Positions 5,942 to 13,428 of a stretch of DNA of 13,739 nt are shown here, piece after piece. Source of the DNA: an uncultured Phascolarctobacterium sp. (GTDB lineage Bacteria; Bacillota; Negativicutes; Acidaminococcales; Acidaminococcaceae); the NCBI GenBank assembly GCA_937901335.1, contig CALCHC010000140.1, positions 1 through 13,739 of the forward strand, given 5' to 3'. Below the pieces are notes generated by a model. The model saw only the letters and a list, made by a program, of their open reading frames with translations, did no database searches and was not told the DNA's origin. The position numbers were made by a program, and so were the translations under genes. Each line of letters begins with the position of its first letter. Position 1 is the stretch's first letter.

Positions 5942-5963
5942 AACTGTAACGAAATTTACAGTT
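5942..5963. promoter_or_regulatory. Inverted repeat upstream of the two-component operon, operator candidate
   Basis: AACTGTAA (5942-5949) and TTACAGTT (5956-5963) form a perfect 8-bp inverted repeat with a six-base spacer, about 100 bases upstream of the response regulator's -10 box. Part of it (5944-5960) matches the ferritin promoter region (1451-1467) at 14 of 17 positions, including CTGTAACGA exactly. No T-tract follows, so a terminator is unlikely. The rest of the 185-base gap 5918-6102 holds only the promoter at 6061. Confidence 0.4.
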
Positions 5964-6057
5964 GCTGACTCGATGTCACTAGTTCTTCATAACTTTGTGG
6001 AGGAGTTCGTATAAATATGTAAATCTTTTGTGAACGCCGTGCATAAAGATTAGCCTG

Positions 6058-6066
6058 TGCTATAAT
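6058..6066 (+). promoter_or_regulatory. Promoter of the two-component operon (extended -10)
   Basis: TGC-TATAAT at 6058-6066 is a perfect extended -10 box. The position for a -35 box (6038-6043, CGTGCA) is poor, which suggests dependence on an activator, possibly the response regulator itself. The start codon is 36 bases downstream. Confidence 0.68.
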
Positions 6067-6102
6067 AGCCTTAGTTACAAAATAAATATCAGGGGTGATA
6101 TT

Positions 6103-6801
6103 ATGAATAAACAAAAAATCTTAATCGCCGACGACGAAGCTCAAATTCGTGAAATTTTGCGCATCTATTTCGAAAAAGAAAATTTCGAAGTAATTGAAGC
6201 TGAAGACGGCGCAGCTGCCATCCTGAAAGTGCAAGCTGAAAAACCGGATATCCTGTTGCTGGATATTATGATGCCGGTTTTGGATGGTATCGAAGTTTGT
6301 AAACAAGTTCGTAAAATGACTGACCTGCCCATCATCATGGTGACCGCGAAGGACGAAGATGATGACCGTATTTTAGGTTTGGAAATTGGCGCAGACGATT
6401 ATATTACTAAACCCTTTAACTCTCGCGAAGTAGTTGCTCGCGTAAAAGCTGTTTTGCGTCGCGCTAACACTCAAGAGAAAAAAGGCGATACTTCTCGTAT
6501 TACTTATGATGGTCTTATCGTTGATATGAACGAATATCAAGTAACCGCTTTTGGCCACAAAATGACTTTTACTACCAAAGAAATGGAACTGTTGTGGTGC
6601 TTGGCTTCCAATCCGGGTAAAGCATTCTCCAGAAACCAACTTTTGGAAACTATTTGGGGTTACTCCTACTATGGTGATACTCGTACCGTTGATACTCATA
6701 TTAAACGTATCAGACAAAAATTAAATATTCCTTCTGACGCTAAATGGGACATCACTACCATTTGGGGTGTAGGTTATAAATTTGAGGTAAAAGAACCGTA
6801 A
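6103..6801 (+). CDS. OmpR/PhoB-family response regulator (ResD/PhoP-like)
   Basis: A 232-residue DNA-binding response regulator. The receiver domain (about 5-120) has D10/D11 for Mg2+, D54 as phosphoacceptor (LLLDIMMP), T81 (IIMVTAKD) and K103 (DYITKPF). The winged-helix effector (about 132-230) has TTKEMELLWCLASNPGKAFSRNQLLETIWGY and DTRTVDTHIKRIRQKL ... TIWGVGYKFE. GGGGTG precedes the ATG. The histidine kinase begins one base after its stop, so the two form a pair. ResD (respiration/redox) and PhoP (phosphate) are the nearest well-known relatives by motif, but the target genes cannot be told from sequence alone. Confidence 0.95.
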   Translation: MNKQKILIADDEAQIREILRIYFEKENFEVIEAEDGAAAILKVQAEKPDILLLDIMMPVLDGIEVCKQVRKMTDLPIIMVTAKDEDDDRILGLEIGADDYITKPFNSREVVARVKAVLRRANTQEKKGDTSRITYDGLIVDMNEYQVTAFGHKMTFTTKEMELLWCLASNPGKAFSRNQLLETIWGYSYYGDTRTVDTHIKRIRQKLNIPSDAKWDITTIWGVGYKFEVKEP

Positions 6802-6802
6802 G

Positions 6803-8356
6803 ATGAAAAAATCACTGAGCACTCGCCTAATGTACAGCTTTATGACGATTATAGTTATCATTGTTGTAGGCATAACTGCGGGCATTTCTTACCTCATCGC
6901 AGACTACTTCTTTAAGATGAAGGAGCACGAGCTGGCGGATAAGGGGCATGAAATGGCTGAGACCATCGAATACTTTATTCGTATAGATGATCGTGATACT
7001 CTCTATAAATACGTTGTAGCTGTAGATAGATTGGTTGGCGCAAGGATATGGCTTTTTGACGAAAATTATGGATTGATGGCTACTTCTTATGAAAACAGTA
7101 GCAGAAAATCTAGTAGCAGTGATGGTTCTTTAAGCTATTTCTTCGATGAAAACAGCACTATGACCAACCTTGAAAGTGAGGGTATGGCTCTTTTAAATAA
7201 GGACGTAAAGCATGGGAAGATTTCCGACAAGATTAGACTTATCCTGAAAGATATTTACTCCGGTAAATCTGTTAAGTCCCAAATCTTCCATCCTTATTAT
7301 AAGGAGCAGGTAATTTTGGTAGGGGTTCCTTATGTTGATCCTATTACCAAAGGTAGAGGCGCATTGTTAATGACAGAACCCTTGAGTGGTTTTGATAAGT
7401 TCTTGCGCAATGTTTATATTTATACTGTAATCTTGGGTCTTGTAGCCCTTGTTTTCAGCTTGTTTATTGTTAAGAAGTTTTCTAAAACTATCGTTAAACC
7501 TTTGCTTACTATGAAGGAAAGTGCTACGGCAATGGCTGCCGGCGATTACTCCATGCGTGTGGAAGTAAAAGGTGAGGACGAAGTTGCAGAGCTTGGTAAT
7601 GCACTCAATTCTCTTGGTAGTGATTTGAATGCATACGTAAGCAAGATGGAACGTACAGAAAAAATGCGTCGTGATTTCGTGGCGAATGTTTCCCATGAAT
7701 TGCGTACGCCGGTTACCATCATTCGTGGTTATAATGAAGCTATTTACGATGGTACTGTAACTGATACTGAGATTGTACAGCGCTATCGCAGACTTATTAA
7801 TGAAGAAACCATTCGTCTTGAAAAAATGGTGCGTGGTTTGTTGGATGTTAGTCGCTTGCAAGCAAGTGAAGAAATCCCCCATAAAAATATGGAAGAATTG
7901 CCGTTGGCAATTATTATGCGCAATGTTGCCGAAAAATTAATGATAAAGAGTGCAGAAAAGCACGTAGAATTCAGTGTTGATGCTGATGAGAATATTAAAA
8001 TTTTAGGCGACGGCGATCAAATGGTACAGTTAATACTTATTTTAAGCGATAATGCATTGAAATATTCGCCAGAAAATAGTATTATATTTTTAAGTGCGAA
8101 AAAATTAGAGGATGGTTCCGTTCTCTTATGTGTAAGAGACCAAGGGCCTGGCATCCCTGAAGAGGATATTCCTTTTATTTGGGAACGTTTCTACAAGGTG
8201 GATAAATCCCACTGCCGTAATGTTCCTGGTACTGGTTTAGGCCTCGCCATCGCTAAAGAAATTATTCGCATGCACGGTGCTCAAGCCGAAGTGAAAAGCG
8301 GATGTGGCGAAGGTGCTGCATTTGAAATTAAATTTCCAAAGGATAAGGTAGTATAA
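6803..8356 (+). CDS. Membrane sensor histidine kinase, partner of the preceding regulator
   Basis: A 517-residue sensor kinase: TM1 (about 9-33), extracytoplasmic sensor of about 170 residues, TM2 (about 204-226), HAMP (about 227-280), HisKA with phosphorylated H298 (FVANVSHELRTPVTIIRGY), and HATPase_c with N box D416-N417 (SDNALKYSPE), G1 D446 (RDQGPGIP), F box (WERFYKVDKSH) and G2 starting at G476 (GTGLGLAIAKEI). All catalytic residues are intact. The sensor region contains a serine-rich segment (NSSRKSSSSDGS, about residues 98-109), and its ligand is unknown. The stop TAA shares a base with the ATG of the next gene, so kinase and phosphatase-like protein are probably co-translated. Confidence 0.95.
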   Translation: MKKSLSTRLMYSFMTIIVIIVVGITAGISYLIADYFFKMKEHELADKGHEMAETIEYFIRIDDRDTLYKYVVAVDRLVGARIWLFDENYGLMATSYENSSRKSSSSDGSLSYFFDENSTMTNLESEGMALLNKDVKHGKISDKIRLILKDIYSGKSVKSQIFHPYYKEQVILVGVPYVDPITKGRGALLMTEPLSGFDKFLRNVYIYTVILGLVALVFSLFIVKKFSKTIVKPLLTMKESATAMAAGDYSMRVEVKGEDEVAELGNALNSLGSDLNAYVSKMERTEKMRRDFVANVSHELRTPVTIIRGYNEAIYDGTVTDTEIVQRYRRLINEETIRLEKMVRGLLDVSRLQASEEIPHKNMEELPLAIIMRNVAEKLMIKSAEKHVEFSVDADENIKILGDGDQMVQLILILSDNALKYSPENSIIFLSAKKLEDGSVLLCVRDQGPGIPEEDIPFIWERFYKVDKSHCRNVPGTGLGLAIAKEIIRMHGAQAEVKSGCGEGAAFEIKFPKDKVV

Positions 8357-8871
8357 TGTTAAAGTATTTTTGCCCTGATTACAGAATCAAAAGCCTTTAT
8401 GACCTTTCTCCGAAATGGTTGAAAAGAAATGGCTATAACAAAATTGTTGTGGATGTTGACAACACCATGATTCCTTATGACAAAACTGTTGTTGGTCCGC
8501 GCATGATGACTTGGATTCGTCATATGCATCAACAAGGCATTAATGTTGCTCTTATTACCAACAATGGTGGCGACCGTATGAAAGCAATTTCTCGCCAAAC
8601 TCAACTTGGTTGCGTTATGCGCGCAATGAAACCCCTGCCGACTTCTTACAAAAAACTCGTGCAAGGTATGGGCGGCGGCAAAATCCTCTTCATCGGTGAC
8701 CAATTGTTGACCGACGTTTTGGGTGCTAAATTTGCTGGTCATCCTGTAGTTTGGTGCCAATCTTTGGGCGGTCCGGAACATTGGTTGACTCGCTTTAACC
8801 GCAACATTGAAAGATTTATTGCAAATCGTTTGATTGCAAGCGGTAAAATGCCTAAGGAGCGCGTATTATGA
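8356..8871 (+). CDS. YqeG-family HAD-IIIA phosphatase
   Basis: A 171-residue HAD-superfamily hydrolase of the YqeG type. Motif I is VVDVDNTMIPYD with nucleophile D33 and acid/base D35; motif II is LITNNG; motif III/IV is KPLPTSYKKL ... ILFIGDQLLTDVLGAKFAG. The N-terminus PDYRIKSLYDLSPKWLKRNGY is typical of the family. Members are related to the mitochondrial phosphatidylglycerophosphatase GEP4/PTPMT-like HADs, so a phosphatidylglycerophosphate phosphatase role is plausible but not shown here. It overlaps the kinase stop by one base and the next gene by four (ATGA at 8868). Confidence 0.9.
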   Translation: MLKYFCPDYRIKSLYDLSPKWLKRNGYNKIVVDVDNTMIPYDKTVVGPRMMTWIRHMHQQGINVALITNNGGDRMKAISRQTQLGCVMRAMKPLPTSYKKLVQGMGGGKILFIGDQLLTDVLGAKFAGHPVVWCQSLGGPEHWLTRFNRNIERFIANRLIASGKMPKERVL

Positions 8872-9644
8872 AAATAGCTTTGCTGCAAATGGAAGTTTTG
8901 GAAAAAAACAAAGAAGCTAATGTAGCTCACGGTTTGCAGCTGGTGCGTCAAGCAGCAGATGAACATGATTTGCTGGTGATGCCCGAAATTTGGACCACTG
9001 GATATTCCTTAGGACGTTTGTCTAAGGAAGCTGAAGCAGTAGACAGTGAAGTGTTGGCAGAAATCTGCAAGATTGCTGCAGAAAAGAAATGCAGTATTAT
9101 TGCAGGTTCTGTTCCTATGTCCAGGGATGGAAAGGTTTATAATACTTCTGTTGCTATCAATAAATCTGGTCAAATTGTTAATATGTATGACAAAGTACAT
9201 CTTTTTGGCTTGTTTAAAGAAGAAGAGTTTTTCGCTCCCGGCGATAACTTTAAAGCCTTTGATTTAGATGGCGTTTGCTGTGGTTCTACTATTTGTTATG
9301 ATTTGCGTTTCCCTGAATTATTCCGTCATTTAGCGTTGCAAGGTGCGAAGATTATTTTTTGCCCTGCTGAATGGCCTTCAGCTCGCGGTGATATTTGGCG
9401 CTTATTGGCGCAAGCTCGTGCAGCTGAAAACCACACTTTTGTAGTGGCTGTGAATTGCGCAGGAACCTTTAAAGGTGCGCCTTTCTTCGGTCACTCCATG
9501 CTGGTAGCTCCCAGTGGTAAAATTTTAGCTGAAGCAGGTGATCAGGAAGAAATTATCTCCTGTGAAATTGATTTAGCTGACATAGATAAAGTGCGTAACA
9601 GATTAAACGCTTTGGCGGATGTGCGCAAGGAGCTGATTCAATAA
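8868..9644 (+). CDS. Carbon-nitrogen hydrolase (nitrilase superfamily, omega-amidase-like)
   Basis: A 258-residue cytoplasmic amidase with the complete Glu-Lys-Cys triad: E40 (MPEIWTTGYS), K109 (YDKVHLFGLFKEEEFFAPG) and C143 (STICYDLRFPELFR). The DKVHLFG...F.PG block and the RFPELFR after the cysteine are typical of the omega-amidase/YafV/NIT2 branch, which hydrolyses 2-oxoglutaramate or 2-oxosuccinamate; exact substrate is inferred. AAGGAG (8854-8859) lies within yqeG, with a 4-base ATGA overlap. Its stop codon shares a base with the ATG of the dipeptidase gene. Confidence 0.92.
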   Translation: MKIALLQMEVLEKNKEANVAHGLQLVRQAADEHDLLVMPEIWTTGYSLGRLSKEAEAVDSEVLAEICKIAAEKKCSIIAGSVPMSRDGKVYNTSVAINKSGQIVNMYDKVHLFGLFKEEEFFAPGDNFKAFDLDGVCCGSTICYDLRFPELFRHLALQGAKIIFCPAEWPSARGDIWRLLAQARAAENHTFVVAVNCAGTFKGAPFFGHSMLVAPSGKILAEAGDQEEIISCEIDLADIDKVRNRLNALADVRKELIQ

Positions 9645-10702
9645 TGAATTACAGAAGTTTTTTGACCGGAATAGCAGCCGGTCTACTTTTGTTTGTGCAG
9701 ACAGGCTTAAGTAGCGTTGAAGCTGCCATTCCTGCCGATGCTCCCAAGGATATAAAATATATCTTGGGTTTTTATTACGGCAATGGTGAAAATATTTTAA
9801 TAAGAGAAAATAAAGGACGTTTGGAACTTTTATACCGCTTTTCAATGCAGGATAAGTGCTTTGATTTGGCAAATATCTATCCCTTGTCAAAGAATCATTT
9901 CGATTCTTATTTGATGGTGGAAGCTGGGCCGATGAGCAATACCGAGGTTGGCGTTAAATTTGAACGCGACCCGGATGGTTATGGTATTACCTGTAGGGTA
10001 GGCGGTAATCGTTACACTCGTTATTATTTTGGTCAGGAAACTGGGGAGAATGCAAAGCCTTTCCGTTTTCCGCAAGTAGATAATTGGGAGGAACTGCGTA
10101 AGCAAGCTAATGAAGCAGTAATGCCTTCTACTTTGGCTGCTGGTGAAGCAGTGACTTTGGTGGATGTAGCGACCATTCCTAACGTAAAGATAGAGAACGT
10201 GTATGCAGGTGTAGATAATATTTTTGGTGCACCTTTATATACTGTAAATAAGCTGTACTTAGGTAGCAAAGCAGTAGAGGCACTGACTAAGGTGCAAGAA
10301 CGTTTGGCTTCTAAAGGTTATGGCTTGGTTGTGTGGGATGCTTATCGCCCTTGGGCAGTAAGTAAACTGGCACATTTGGCATTGCCTGCTGATAAAAAGT
10401 ATATGCTTGAAGATCCTGATTTGAAGGGGAATAAGCATAATACAGGTAATGCAGTTGATGTAAGCTTGTATGACTTGGAAACTGGCGAAGCTATTGAAAT
10501 GAGTAGCGGGTTTGATGAACCTTCTATGCGTCAATATGCAAGCTATCCGGGTGGTACAGAACGTCAACGTTATTTACGAACTATGCTTCGTGAAACAATG
10601 GAAGAATTTGGATTTACCGGAATTGAGATGGAGTGGTGGCACTTCGAGTACGATGCTCAGACTGCTTACGCACATCAAAACATTCCTTTAAATAACTTGT
10701 AG
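9644..10702 (+). CDS. Exported VanX/DdpX-like D-alanyl-D-alanine dipeptidase with an N-terminal extra domain
   Basis: A 352-residue protein. Residues 1-27 form a signal peptide ending VEA-AIP, so it acts outside the inner membrane. The C-terminal half (about 165-345) is peptidase M15D: DAYRP with R235, zinc ligands H265 and D272 (KHNTGNAVD), general base E330 and ligand H333 (EWWHF). The usual Ser of SxHxxGxAxD is Asn here. The roughly 130 residues between signal and peptidase domain (with FYYGNGENILIRENKGRLELLYRF) I do not recognise; VanX itself is about 200 residues and lacks them. Related periplasmic enzymes recycle D-Ala-D-Ala as a nutrient; vancomycin resistance is unlikely, as no vanH or vanA is present. 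It overlaps the amidase stop by one base. Confidence 0.88.
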   Translation: MNYRSFLTGIAAGLLLFVQTGLSSVEAAIPADAPKDIKYILGFYYGNGENILIRENKGRLELLYRFSMQDKCFDLANIYPLSKNHFDSYLMVEAGPMSNTEVGVKFERDPDGYGITCRVGGNRYTRYYFGQETGENAKPFRFPQVDNWEELRKQANEAVMPSTLAAGEAVTLVDVATIPNVKIENVYAGVDNIFGAPLYTVNKLYLGSKAVEALTKVQERLASKGYGLVVWDAYRPWAVSKLAHLALPADKKYMLEDPDLKGNKHNTGNAVDVSLYDLETGEAIEMSSGFDEPSMRQYASYPGGTERQRYLRTMLRETMEEFGFTGIEMEWWHFEYDAQTAYAHQNIPLNNL

Positions 10703-10707
10703 AAATT

Positions 10708-10737
10708 AAAACTGATAGAAGTGCTTATAGCAGTTTT
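10708..10737. repeat. 30-bp palindromic repeat (short form of the 3330-3450 repeat)
   Basis: The arms AAAACTG and CAGTTTT enclose TA/AAG blocks that pair except at two positions. Reverse-complemented, it matches the joined arms of the 3330-3450 repeat at 26 of 30 positions, and the four differences form two compensating base pairs. It fills most of the 52-base gap between the dipeptidase and ylbF, just upstream of the ylbF ribosome-binding site. Confidence 0.65.
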
Positions 10738-10754
10738 CAACGGAGGTACTAACA

Positions 10755-11096
10755 ATGAACGTTTATGATTGTGCAAACGAACTAGCTCGTGCAATGCGCG
10801 AAAGCCATGAATTCAAAAAATTAAAAGAAGCTAACGAAATTTTGGACAAAGATCCTGATACTAAAAAATTGGTTAATGAATTCTTGCAACTGAGCCAAGA
10901 AATCGAAATTGCTAAATATCAAGGTCAAGAACCTGATAAAGAAAAAACTGAAAAACTGCAAAAACTTTATGGCGTACTTGGTTTGAACCGTGATGCTATG
11001 GAATACATGAACAACTTCATGCGTTTCCAAATGATGATGGCAGATATTTCCAAATCCATCCAAGACGTTGTAAAAGACGTTATGGGAGATAAATAA
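10755..11096 (+). CDS. YlbF/YmcA-family protein
   Basis: A 113-residue, mostly helical cytoplasmic protein of the YlbF/YmcA (Com_YlbF) family, with the pattern NELARAMRESHEFKKLKEANEILDKDPDTKKLVNEFLQL and a C-terminal NNFMRFQMMMADISKSIQDVV. In B. subtilis YlbF, YmcA and YaaT form a complex that acts with RNase Y in mRNA processing and in competence, sporulation and biofilm control. Only one member is visible here, so whether that complex exists in this organism is open. CGGAGGT precedes the ATG, and the stop overlaps the murB ATG (TAATG), indicating coupling. Confidence 0.85.
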   Translation: MNVYDCANELARAMRESHEFKKLKEANEILDKDPDTKKLVNEFLQLSQEIEIAKYQGQEPDKEKTEKLQKLYGVLGLNRDAMEYMNNFMRFQMMMADISKSIQDVVKDVMGDK

Positions 11097-12007
11097 TGGC
11101 TTGTGCTAAATTGCAGGAAGCTTTTTATGGTTGCACTGTACGTCCTTTGTTGATTGACGAGCCTATGAGTCGTCACACCTCTTTTAAAATTGGTGGTCCT
11201 GCTGATTTATTAGCAACTCCGTCCAATGAAGAAGAGCTGTGCAAATTGTTGGCACGTGCTAAAGAACATAATATTCCTGTAACCTTGGTTGGTAACGGTT
11301 CTAACTTGCTTGTTCGCGACAAAGGTATTCGTGGGCTTGTAATTAAGCTTGGCAATATGCTTAATACTATTGAAGTTGGCGAGGACAGTATTACTTTTGG
11401 TAGTGGAGTGTCCCTTGCGCTTGCTTCTAAAAAAGCAGCGGAGCTTGGTTTTACCGGTATGGAATTTGCTGTAGGTATTCCCGGTTCCATCGGCGGCGCT
11501 GTGTATATGAACGCGGGTGCTTACGACGGAGAAATGGCGAATGTAGTTACTGCTGTTCGTACTGTGGACGCTGATGGTAACGTAAAAGTGTTGTCTAATG
11601 ACGATATGTGCTTTGCTTATCGTAAGACTGCACTACAAGGTAGCGGCTTGATTGTTACTGCGGTAACTGTTACCATGCCTAAAGGTGAAGTTAGCGAAAT
11701 TCTTGCCAAGATGGCAGATTTCAGCCAAAAGCGTATTAGCAAACAACCTTTGGAACTTCCCAGTGCAGGTAGTATGTTTAAACGCCCGCCCGGATATTTT
11801 GCGGGTACGTTGATTGATCAAACTGGCCTGAAAGGTTACACTGTTGGCGGCGCGCAAGTTTCTACTAAACACGCAGGCTTTGTGGTAAACGTTGGTGGTG
11901 CTACTGCTGCCGATGTTTTGCAGCTGATTAAAGATGTGCAAGACAAGGTAAGAGAAGCTCACGGTGTAGAACTGCATCCTGAAGTGCTCATCATTGGTGA
12001 AGAATAA
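11096..12007 (+). CDS. murB: UDP-N-acetylenolpyruvoylglucosamine reductase, type II
   Basis: A 303-residue FAD enzyme that reduces UDP-GlcNAc-enolpyruvate to UDP-MurNAc with NADPH in the cytoplasm, an early step of peptidoglycan synthesis. The FAD-binding parts are HTSFKIGGPADLLATP, LVGNGSNLLVRDKG and GIPGSIGGAVYMNAGAYDGEM. Catalytic S226 lies in SAGSMFKRPPG and E296 in LHPEVLIIGE. Full length, of the shorter type II (B. subtilis-like) form that lacks the E. coli-specific loop. It is the last gene of the block beginning at 6103 or at least of ylbF-murB, with a terminator 24 bases after the stop. Confidence 0.96.
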   Translation: MACAKLQEAFYGCTVRPLLIDEPMSRHTSFKIGGPADLLATPSNEEELCKLLARAKEHNIPVTLVGNGSNLLVRDKGIRGLVIKLGNMLNTIEVGEDSITFGSGVSLALASKKAAELGFTGMEFAVGIPGSIGGAVYMNAGAYDGEMANVVTAVRTVDADGNVKVLSNDDMCFAYRKTALQGSGLIVTAVTVTMPKGEVSEILAKMADFSQKRISKQPLELPSAGSMFKRPPGYFAGTLIDQTGLKGYTVGGAQVSTKHAGFVVNVGGATAADVLQLIKDVQDKVREAHGVELHPEVLIIGEE

Positions 12008-12031
12008 GCTTTATTTTAAAATTTATAGATG

Positions 12032-12061
12032 AACCCAACTTAATTGTTGGGTTTATTTTTT
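12032..12061 (+). terminator. Rho-independent terminator after murB
   Basis: An 8-bp perfect stem AACCCAAC (12032-12039) / GTTGGGTT (12046-12053) with loop TTAATT is followed by TATTTTTT. Confidence 0.92.
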
Positions 12062-12064
12062 GCG

Positions 12065-12093
12065 TTGACTGTCTAGTCAAGATTAAGTAAAAT
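12065..12093 (+). promoter_or_regulatory. Promoter of the 12129 operon with a palindrome over the -35 box
   Basis: TTGACT (12065-12070), a 17-bp spacer and TAAAAT (12088-12093). The -35 box is the left half of a perfect inverted repeat, TTGACT-GTCT-AGTCAA (12065-12080), which could be a repressor or redox-regulator site. The gene's ATG is 35 bases downstream of the -10 box. Confidence 0.65.
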
Positions 12094-12128
12094 ATTTACT
12101 GTGGGAAAGAAGTTAAGGAGTAAAGATA

Positions 12129-12521
12129 ATGGCAGAAGAATTAATGACAGAACAAGAGATACATCTTTTTGGTTTACAAGTATTGATTCAATTCTTGGAA
12201 GGCAAAGGTTATGAAATTGAATTTGCGCAACCTGATAAAGCAAGCTTGCCCCACGTTGTAGCTAAATGTGGTGACCAAATCACCTTTATCATCGCAGCTA
12301 CTGATGTGTATCCTAACAAGGGAAAAGTAAGTGATGCTGATAAGGCTGCTGTTTTAGAACATGCTAAGCAATTTAACGCCAACTGCGCTTGTGCGTATTT
12401 GGGAATTGCCAATGCGGTTGGTGTAGAAAATAAAGACAAAGCGTTAATGGGAAAAGCTTATCGTAACGCACGCTTTGTAACCGACTTTGGTGGTTTGGAG
12501 TTTATTTGCTTCGAAAATTAA
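12129..12521 (+). CDS. Hypothetical 130-aa protein, possible degenerate PD-(D/E)XK fold
   Basis: I do not recognise a named family. The protein opens with a helix (EQEIHLFGLQVLIQFLEGKGYEIEFAQ), then LPHVVAKCGDQITFIIAATDVYPNKGKVSD, a second helical stretch and AYLGIANAVGV. The order helix, strand, P-x-x-VAK, strand, YPNKG recalls small restriction-endonuclease-like proteins in which the sequence reads PDIVAK...FIEVK; here the metal-binding Asp and the E-x-K are missing, so nuclease activity is doubtful. It is acidic and has no signal peptide or membrane segment. TTAAGGAG precedes the ATG. The ferredoxin-nitroreductase starts 18 bases after the stop, and both share one promoter and one terminator, so a joint redox or stress role is possible. 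Confidence 0.7.
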   Translation: MAEELMTEQEIHLFGLQVLIQFLEGKGYEIEFAQPDKASLPHVVAKCGDQITFIIAATDVYPNKGKVSDADKAAVLEHAKQFNANCACAYLGIANAVGVENKDKALMGKAYRNARFVTDFGGLEFICFEN

Positions 12522-12539
12522 AATGTCGAGGTGTCGAAA

Positions 12540-13352
12540 ATGGATTTGTTAACAGTTGATAAAAGTAAATGTTTAAAATGTGGTATTTGCGTTGAGTGCT
12601 GTCCCTCCTGCATTCTTTCCATGACAGAAGAAGGACCTACCTGCGAATTTGACCGTGGCTGCATGGCTTGTGGTCATTGTGTAGCAATTTGCCCTGTAGG
12701 TGCTTTGGAAAACAAATATACTCCGCTGGATAAGCAACGTCCTGTAACCAAGCCTATGCTTGATGAAGAAACTGCTTATGAATTTATGCGTATGCGTCGT
12801 AGCGTGCGTAACTTTAAACCTGTTATGCCCAGCGAAGAAGATTTGACCAAGCTTCTGAACATTACCCGTTATGCGCCTACTGCTGGTAATAGCCAAGGTA
12901 TGTATTACTTGGTAATTCGTGATGCAGAAAGAATCAAAGCTATTGCTGATGCAGTTGCTAATTGGATGGAAGAAGAAATTGAAGCAGGTTCTCCTAATAA
13001 ACGTTACTATATGACTGTGCTGCGTGCTTATCGTGATCGTGGTCAAGACATCATTGCTCGTAAAGCACCTTGCCTAGTGTTCGCTCTTGCTCGTCGCCTG
13101 AATAATACCGGCGTAAGCAACGCAGAACAATGCTGGGCTTATGCAGAACTTTTCGCTCCTACCATTGGTCTTGGCACTACTATTGCAGGCTTTATTCAAG
13201 AATGTGGTATTGCTGGTTATCAACCGTTGCTTGACTTGCTTGGAGAAATGCCTCCCAAACATAAAATTGTTGGTTGCATGATGGTTGGCTATCCTAAATA
13301 CAAATTCAGACGTATGCCTGAACGTCAACACTTAAAAGTAGAATTCAAATAA
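12540..13352 (+). CDS. Ferredoxin-nitroreductase fusion protein
   Basis: A 270-residue protein. Residues 8-60 hold two [4Fe-4S] motifs: C11-x2-C14-x2-C17-x3-C21-P and C41-x2-C44-x2-C47-x3-C51-P. The remainder is an FMN nitroreductase domain with the phosphate-binding start RRSVRNF (86-92), APTAGNSQG, and the C-terminal VGCMMVGYPKYKFRRMPER. Such fusions are common in anaerobes and pass electrons from reduced clusters to FMN; the substrate is unknown. I start at ATG 12540 with GAGGTG six bases upstream; GTG 12531 lies inside that ribosome-binding site. It is the second gene after the unknown 130-aa protein and is followed by a strong terminator. Confidence 0.93.
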   Translation: MDLLTVDKSKCLKCGICVECCPSCILSMTEEGPTCEFDRGCMACGHCVAICPVGALENKYTPLDKQRPVTKPMLDEETAYEFMRMRRSVRNFKPVMPSEEDLTKLLNITRYAPTAGNSQGMYYLVIRDAERIKAIADAVANWMEEEIEAGSPNKRYYMTVLRAYRDRGQDIIARKAPCLVFALARRLNNTGVSNAEQCWAYAELFAPTIGLGTTIAGFIQECGIAGYQPLLDLLGEMPPKHKIVGCMMVGYPKYKFRRMPERQHLKVEFK

Positions 13353-13378
13353 GACAAAAAATAAAGCGTTATTGAAGT

Positions 13379-13410
13379 AAAAGCCCCGTTCATTGTGAAC
13401 GGGGCTTTTT
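13379..13410 (+). terminator. Rho-independent terminator after the nitroreductase
   Basis: A 14-bp perfect stem AAAAGCCCCGTTCA (13379-13392) / TGAACGGGGCTTTT (13396-13409) with a TTG loop and T-run. The A-rich left side would let it work on the minus strand too. Confidence 0.95.
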
Positions 13411-13428
13411 GTGTTTTGCACCTCTCAC

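Noticed and set aside
5942..5963. Terminator of yhaM.
   Set aside because: The stem is AT-rich with 8 pairs and is followed by GCTGACTCG, not a T-tract.
5973..6022. Strong ribosome-binding site (GTGGAGGAG) followed by ATG-TAA, plus a 13-codon frame at 5973.
   Set aside because: A start-stop pair encodes nothing, the 13-codon frame has no ribosome-binding site, and the response regulator promoter lies downstream, so no transcript clearly includes them.
6103..10702. Vancomycin-resistance cluster (regulator, kinase, VanX-like enzyme).
   Set aside because: There is no D-Ala-D-Lac ligase or VanH, the dipeptidase is exported rather than cytoplasmic, and the regulator pair looks like ResD/PhoP.
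10703..10754. Separate promoter for ylbF-murB.
   Set aside because: TTATAG at 10725 has no -35 box at usable spacing and lies within the palindromic repeat; co-transcription with the dipeptidase is as likely.
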